NCBI GenBank assembly: GCA_047602475.1 | Contig: JASGHE010000006.1 | Location: 744,001 to 808,000 of the forward strand | From: JAEUIE01 sp047602475 | GTDB taxonomy: Bacteria; Planctomycetota; Planctomycetia; Gemmatales; HRBIN36 | Direction: 5' to 3' | Length of the DNA: 64,000 nucleotides | In this document: one piece after another, positions 59,917 to 64,000 of the stretch | How positions within the stretch are numbered: the first letter of the stretch is position 1 | Layout: each line of letters opens with the position of its first letter | Position numbers and translations under genes: made by a program | Notes under the pieces: generated by a model | What the model saw: the letters and a program-made list of their open reading frames with translations, nothing else | Told to the model about the DNA's origin: nothing | Database searches by the model: none

Positions 59917-60459
59917 GTGAACCTTCGACATGCACTAGTCACCCTTTCGCTGGCCTGCTGCTGCACCATACTGGCTGCTCAGCCACCCGCCGGCCTGACC
60001 CGGGACGGGGACACCTTCCGCCATGAAGCCTCCAAGAGTTCGCTCAAGGTGGGCAAGGATTGGGAAGTCGTCGATACCAAAGGCACCGTGCGTCAACCGC
60101 ACGTCGCCCTGCACAAGGCCTTTGCCGGCACCGATGTTATGGTTACTTGGTCGAAGCTTCAGGACATCAAGTTCGATGAAGCGGTCGAACTGGAACTCAA
60201 CCAGTTGGTTCAAAGTTATGGTAAGGACAAAGTCGTCAAGAAAGAGCCGATCACCATCGACAACAAGTCGGTCTCTGTGATCGAACTGACCGAAGGCCCG
60301 GACCGCAATGGCAAGCAGGTAGGGGTGATCTACCTCTTGGACGCCGGCCCCGATGCCAAGGATCGCTGGAAGGTGAAACTGAGGGCGATTGTGAACAAAT
60401 CGAGCCAGAATGACGGCATGAAGGCCGTTTCTGAGCTTTTGAAGCAATTTCAGTGGTAA
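59917..60459 (+). CDS. Secreted hypothetical protein, 180 aa
   Basis: Signal peptide MNLRHALVTLSLACCCTILA with cleavage near LAA-QPP; two or three Cys near its end leave a lipoprotein possible but not convincing. The mature domain (FRHEASKSSLKVGKDWEVVD, VALHKAFAGTDVMVTWSKL, SVSVIELTEGPDRNGKQVGV) resembles a PsbP/DcrB-like alpha-beta fold. It starts 11 bp after the dehydrogenase stop, so is probably co-transcribed, though the functional link is unclear. Confidence 0.72.
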   Translation: MNLRHALVTLSLACCCTILAAQPPAGLTRDGDTFRHEASKSSLKVGKDWEVVDTKGTVRQPHVALHKAFAGTDVMVTWSKLQDIKFDEAVELELNQLVQSYGKDKVVKKEPITIDNKSVSVIELTEGPDRNGKQVGVIYLLDAGPDAKDRWKVKLRAIVNKSSQNDGMKAVSELLKQFQW

Positions 60460-60541
60460 TGATAATCTTATTCTGTTAAGATGAACCCACTGCACGGATC
60501 GCCCCCGGCAAGCATAAACCTCGAACTGAGCCAGGTGTCAC

Positions 60542-61165
60542 ATGCAGAAGTCGCTAGTGGTTGTGGGCGGAACGAATCACGGAAAAGTAGTTCCTGTCAT
60601 CGTTCAAGAGTTCCGCATCGGTCGGGATGCCATGTGCCATCTCCGACCCGCCAGCACCGATATCAGTCGGTTGCATTGCGCGATCGTCACCCATCCTGAT
60701 GGTCGTGTGTTTCTCCGCGACTATGCCAGCAGCAATGGCACCATCATCAATCAACGATTCTTGATTGGTGGGGAGTATGAACTCAAGGATGGCGATGTGC
60801 TCGAAGTGGGCCCGCTCGGCTTCCGTTTCCATATGCAGGGGGCAGCGGTGAGCACGTTGTCCGCTTCGGTGGTGACAACGAGTTCGGTGCCTCAATCGCC
60901 CCGCCCGGCAGCTGCTCCAGTTCCTCCTCCACTGCCACGCCCGGTGCTGCCCGGCCTGACGACGATCTCGTCGGTGCCTCGCTATTCCTATCGGGAAGAA
61001 TCAGCGCTCGAAACCACGCCCGATCTTTTGACCGACAGCCATATCTTCGCTGTCCATGATCAGGAAATGTTCAAGTCCGATACGATGCCGAACTCTCAGG
61101 TCTTCAAGAGTTCGCGCAAGGGTGTTGACGCTGGGCCGATGCTAGTCGAAGATGATCAGCGCTGA
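60542..61165 (+). CDS. FHA-domain protein
   Basis: 207 residues. The FHA domain at about 5-98 has the phosphothreonine-binding residues: FRIGRDAMCHLR (Gly-Arg), STDISRLHCAIV (Ser and His), ASSNGTIINQR (Asn-Gly). A Pro-rich linker (PRPAAAPVPPPLPRPVLPG) and an acidic disordered tail follow. It would bind pThr on targets of Ser/Thr kinases such as the one encoded at 28.8-32.3 kb, although no direct link is shown. It overlaps the convergent cyclase-like gene by 10 bp. Confidence 0.9.
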   Translation: MQKSLVVVGGTNHGKVVPVIVQEFRIGRDAMCHLRPASTDISRLHCAIVTHPDGRVFLRDYASSNGTIINQRFLIGGEYELKDGDVLEVGPLGFRFHMQGAAVSTLSASVVTTSSVPQSPRPAAAPVPPPLPRPVLPGLTTISSVPRYSYREESALETTPDLLTDSHIFAVHDQEMFKSDTMPNSQVFKSSRKGVDAGPMLVEDDQR

Positions 61166-62207
61166 TAGATCGGAAGATAGCTCAGCGGCGTCGACAGAAT
61201 AATCACCGCAATACTCGTTTGATACACCGGACCTGGAGGGTTGCCCTCCAGGTCTTGTGCTTCCCAGGCGCCGTTCTCGGCCTGGCGGGGCAGCAGCACC
61301 GACACAATATCCGAATACCAGTTCTTCCACGCCTCGCCGCCTACGATATGCATGGCATGGGCGGCGTAGTAATGGCCGTACCAGAAGTACTCCCGTGCCC
61401 GGAACCGTCGTTCACGGGTGGTATCCTTCTGCAAGAACTCCACAGCCTTGGCGACATGTTCATGATCGTACTTGCCGCACAGTTGCAGGATGCAGGCCCC
61501 CGCTGCGGTGCGGGCGAATCCCGGATGCTTCTGGCCGGGCTGATAGTTGTAGCCGCCTGAAGATGGATCACGACAGGCTTCGACATACTGTAACGCTCTC
61601 TGCATGACTACATCGGGAACATTCAAGCCGCTGTTCTTGGCGGCACGGATGCCATGACCTGCATGATGGTGGCGGAGATGTCGGCGTCGTGGGGATTGGG
61701 ATCGTATCTCCAGCCACCCTGCGGGCTTTGACAGCGGATCATCAGATCGATGGCTTTATCGAGCACGGGCTTGAGCTCGTCATCATGCGTCATGCCGTAG
61801 AGTTCAGCCAGGGCCAGCGTGGCCATGCCATGGCAATACATGTTCCCGCCCCGCCCGACGAGGTAGCCATCGCCCTCGGGCCGACCGGAACTGACGAGGA
61901 ACTTAGCTCCCTTGGCGACGACAGGGCCATATTCGCCCTGACCAGGAACATGCCCCTGCGACATGAACGAGAGCAGCGCGAAGGCCGTGATGGCAGTGTT
62001 GTGCGGATACCGCGATTCGCTCCACGAGCCATCGGGGTTCTGCTTGCTAGCCAGCCAGGCGAGCGCCTTCTTGCAGGCATGCTTGCCAGCCGGGCTGAGC
62101 TTGACGTTCTCGTGCTGCTTGTCCTTCTCGGCTTGTTTCTCACCCTGACCAGCAGCCATCAGAGGCAGAACCAGGACTGATGACAGCAGAATAGATCGCA
62201 GAAACAT
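61156..62207 (-). pseudogene. Squalene-cyclase/prenyltransferase-like repeat protein, single-base frameshift
   Basis: About 350 residues when read through one missing base. A signal peptide (MFLRSILLSSVLVLPLMAAG) precedes alpha-toroid repeats with QW-like motifs: LAWLASKQNPDGSWSESRYP, IDLMIRCQSPQGGWRYDPN, VEACRDPSSGGYNYQPG. The frame breaks near 61654 after IMQVMAS; adding one base gives RAAKNSGLNVPDVVMQRALQ and continues to the end. These secreted planctomycete proteins lack the DXDD catalytic motif as far as I can see, and their role is unknown. The neighbouring coiled-coil gene is on the same strand upstream, with repeat B copy 8 between. Confidence 0.8.
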
Positions 62208-62228
62208 AGCTCTTCCCCATCATTACTT

Positions 62229-62370
62229 CTCGTTCCCAAGCTCCGCTTGGGAACGCACTGCAAGTGAGGCTCTGCCTCACGTATCCAAACAACAACTGCA
62301 CAATTTCTTGCCATCGCAGCGAGGCGGAGCCTCGCAAGCAGTGCGTTCCCAGGCAGAGCCTGGGAACGAG
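62229..62370. repeat. Palindromic intergenic repeat family B, copy 8
   Basis: CTCGTTCCCAAGCTCCGCTTGGGAACG ... CGTTCCCAGGCAGAGCCTGGGAACGAG. It sits between the coiled-coil gene stop (62374) and the cyclase-like gene start. Confidence 0.9.
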
Positions 62371-62373
62371 TTG

Positions 62374-64000
62374 TTACTTCTTCTTCGTTTCGCCAGCCGA
62401 CTTGCCGCCGGCGATGCTCTCAAAGTAACGCTGAATCTGAGCCGCGTGCTCAGGAGGCAGCTTCTCGCTCAAGGCCTGCATGATCAGCTCCCGCTGTCGG
62501 GCCGGCAGGTTGACGAACGTGCTCCTGCCTTTGACATCGCCCTTCTCAGCCTTGGCGTTGCCATCCCGTTCGCCGTTCTGGGAGGGATCACCGGTCTGGT
62601 TCTTGTCCTTGTTCTCGTTCTGGGCCGACTTGTCGTTCTTGGCCTGGCCGTCCTGGGGCTTGCCCTTGGCTTGCTGTTGGCCTTTCTCCCCTTCCTTGCC
62701 CTTCTCCGACTGGTTCTGAGCGTTCTGCTGATCGCCCTGCATCTTGTCCATCGCCTGCTGAATCTGCTGCAGGCTTTGCAGCGCCCTGTCGAGCTGAGCG
62801 GCGGCCTGCTCCTGGTTCTTCTGGGCAGTGCTTGGCGTGTTGTTCTTGAGGTTCTGCTGTGCCTGGTCGAGTTGCTGTCGTGCCTGACCCAGCGAGGGCT
62901 GCACGTTCTGAGGCGACAGGGCCCGGGCCTGATCGATCGCCGCCTGGGCCGACTTGGTGGCTGCTTCAGACTGCTTCATCGACTGGTTCGATTGTGCAGG
63001 GTCTTTCGCTGCCTGGGCCGACTGCTTGGCCGCTTCCTTGCTCTCCATCAGGGCCTTGGCGACATGGGCGGCTGCTTCGCCCGGCTGAATCTTGTCCGGG
63101 TTCTGCATCGCCTCGGCGGCGGCTTCCTCAGCCTTCTTTTCCGAGAGCGTATCGTTCAGACTCTTCTTGGCCTGATCGAGATGTTCCAGGGCTTTCTGCG
63201 ATTCTTTTGCAGCCTGGGGCAACTGATCTGCCTTCATGGCCTTGGCGGCGTCGTTCATCTTCTCTGCCGCTGAGGTGGTCTTCTTGGAAGCATCGGGGGC
63301 GGTCGATTTCAGGTCTTTGGTCAGTTCATCAGTCTGGGCCTTGGCTTGTTCCTGCTGTTGAGCCAGCTTCTCACTCGATGCAGCACGGGCAGGGGCCTTC
63401 TCCTGCTTGTCTAACTGCTTGGAGGCTTCATTGATCTCCGATTCCTTCTGGATGATGTCGTCCAGCTTCTTGTCCGCCTTTTCGAGTTGCTCAATCTGCT
63501 CTCGGCGTTCAGCCATCGCTTGAGCTTCGGCCTGGAGTGCTGCTTTAGCCTGCGCCAGATCAGCAAGAGCCTTGTCCTGCTGTTTGACGGCTGATTCGCC
63601 TTCCTGAGCATGCAGTTGCTCCGAAGCGGCATGCATGGCTTCGGCAGCGCTTTGAATCATCTGTTTGGTCTCCGCCTTGGCAGCAAGCGGCTTGGCGACG
63701 ATCTCTTCGGTCTTCTGGGCCAGGTTCTGCTGCTTCGGAGCGGTCGGCTTCAACTCGCTCGGCTTCTTGGCCAGGATCGATTCCTTGTTCTTGTGCTGGA
63801 GCGATTTCTGCTCAGCAATGATCTTGTCGATCTGCTCCATGGCCCGCTTCAAGGCTTCCAGGGGATCGCGCTGGCTCTTCTCCTCAGCGACGACGAGTTC
63901 ATCTAGTTGCTTCTTAGCCTCAGCCAGCTTCTCAGCCGCCTTGGTCTGAGGTTCCACGGCCTGCTTCTGCTGCGACGTACGTAGCTGATCCTTCGCAGCC
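62374..64000 (-). CDS. Partial Ala/Gln/Lys-rich coiled-coil protein, C-terminal part
   Basis: The frame is open to the right edge, so the start lies outside the window; at least 542 residues are visible. It is almost entirely coiled coil (KAAEKLAEAKKQLDELVVAE, LDQAKKSLNDTLSEKKAEEA) with Ala, Gln, Lys, Glu and Asp dominating. It then has a Gln/Asn/Gly-rich low-complexity stretch and a conserved-looking end (LPARQRELIMQALSEKLPPE, then QIQRYFESIAG). That C-terminal block is common in large planctomycete membrane proteins next to squalene-cyclase-like genes, so the missing N-terminus may be a DUF4175-like membrane region. This last point is inference. Confidence 0.75.
   Translation of the reverse strand, partial: AAKDQLRTSQQKQAVEPQTKAAEKLAEAKKQLDELVVAEEKSQRDPLEALKRAMEQIDKIIAEQKSLQHKNKESILAKKPSELKPTAPKQQNLAQKTEEIVAKPLAAKAETKQMIQSAAEAMHAASEQLHAQEGESAVKQQDKALADLAQAKAALQAEAQAMAERREQIEQLEKADKKLDDIIQKESEINEASKQLDKQEKAPARAASSEKLAQQQEQAKAQTDELTKDLKSTAPDASKKTTSAAEKMNDAAKAMKADQLPQAAKESQKALEHLDQAKKSLNDTLSEKKAEEAAAEAMQNPDKIQPGEAAAHVAKALMESKEAAKQSAQAAKDPAQSNQSMKQSEAATKSAQAAIDQARALSPQNVQPSLGQARQQLDQAQQNLKNNTPSTAQKNQEQAAAQLDRALQSLQQIQQAMDKMQGDQQNAQNQSEKGKEGEKGQQQAKGKPQDGQAKNDKSAQNENKDKNQTGDPSQNGERDGNAKAEKGDVKGRSTFVNLPARQRELIMQALSEKLPPEHAAQIQRYFESIAGGKSAGETKKK

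Overview
The window looks like a chromosome segment of a high-GC planctomycete, most likely Gemmataceae or a close relative. The lineage call is inferred from gene content: a DUF1559 pseudopilin-like protein, a TIGR03067 protein, a YXWGXW-repeat protein, planctomycete-style ECF sigma and Ser/Thr kinase genes, squalene-cyclase-like repeats next to an Ala/Gln/Lys-rich coiled-coil protein, and very many palindromic intergenic repeats. No rRNA or taxonomic marker is present to fix the genus.

Layout. 1-12.7 kb: membrane protein fragments, a GNAT acetyltransferase, a WD40 protein, YbeY, a DUF3592-like membrane protein, an orphan HigA, a CNNM/CBS transporter, thymidine phosphorylase, a TIGR03067 protein and a secreted Ntn hydrolase. 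12.9-16.6 kb: phosphoketolase (xfp) and acetate kinase (ackA). 16.7-21.6 kb: an ABC exporter-like permease/ATPase pair and a 4HBT thioesterase. 21.9-25.0 kb: a membrane-linked ECF sigma factor and two hypothetical proteins. 25.1-28.8 kb: an AT-richer four-gene island bounded by a 101-bp direct repeat. 28.8-32.3 kb: a Ser/Thr kinase fused to a tubulin/FtsZ-like GTPase domain. 32.7-48.2 kb: a DUF6790-like protein, galE, a PAS histidine kinase, tRNA-Gly(CCC), argJ, a SYLF protein, a tail-anchored pseudokinase, apbE, a DUF4912 protein with a histone-H1-like tail, and pheS. 48.3-64 kb: a CDP-alcohol phosphotransferase coupled to a CTP-dependent polyprenol-kinase-like gene, DUF488, a short SecA paralogue, the YXWGXW protein, a glycerate 2-kinase/hydroxyacid dehydrogenase pair, an FHA protein, a squalene-cyclase-like protein and the end of a long coiled-coil protein.

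Gene cooperation. Xfp plus AckA would turn xylulose-5-P or fructose-6-P into acetate and ATP. Glycerate 2-kinase and the hydroxyacid dehydrogenase would link glyoxylate or hydroxypyruvate to 2-phosphoglycerate. The CDP-alcohol phosphotransferase and its coupled kinase-like gene look like a lipid module.

Most distinctive features. (1) The 25.1-28.8 kb island: DUF1559 + DUF1573-like + anchored secreted protein + Cys-rich small protein, inserted at the 3' end of the kinase-tubulin gene with duplication of that 3' end, and preceded by a promoter-like sequence with a G10 tract in its spacer. (2) The kinase-tubulin fusion itself. (3) Several families of REP/REPIN-like foldbacks. One family (D) occurs four times, always upstream of a start codon, always in the same orientation to that gene, with compensatory changes in its stems.

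Caution on sequence quality. At least eight single-base frame disruptions and two in-frame stops fall inside otherwise well-conserved genes. This is more than expected from real pseudogenes and suggests residual assembly error. I label those genes as pseudogene/disrupted, but the intact reading is likely for most of them.
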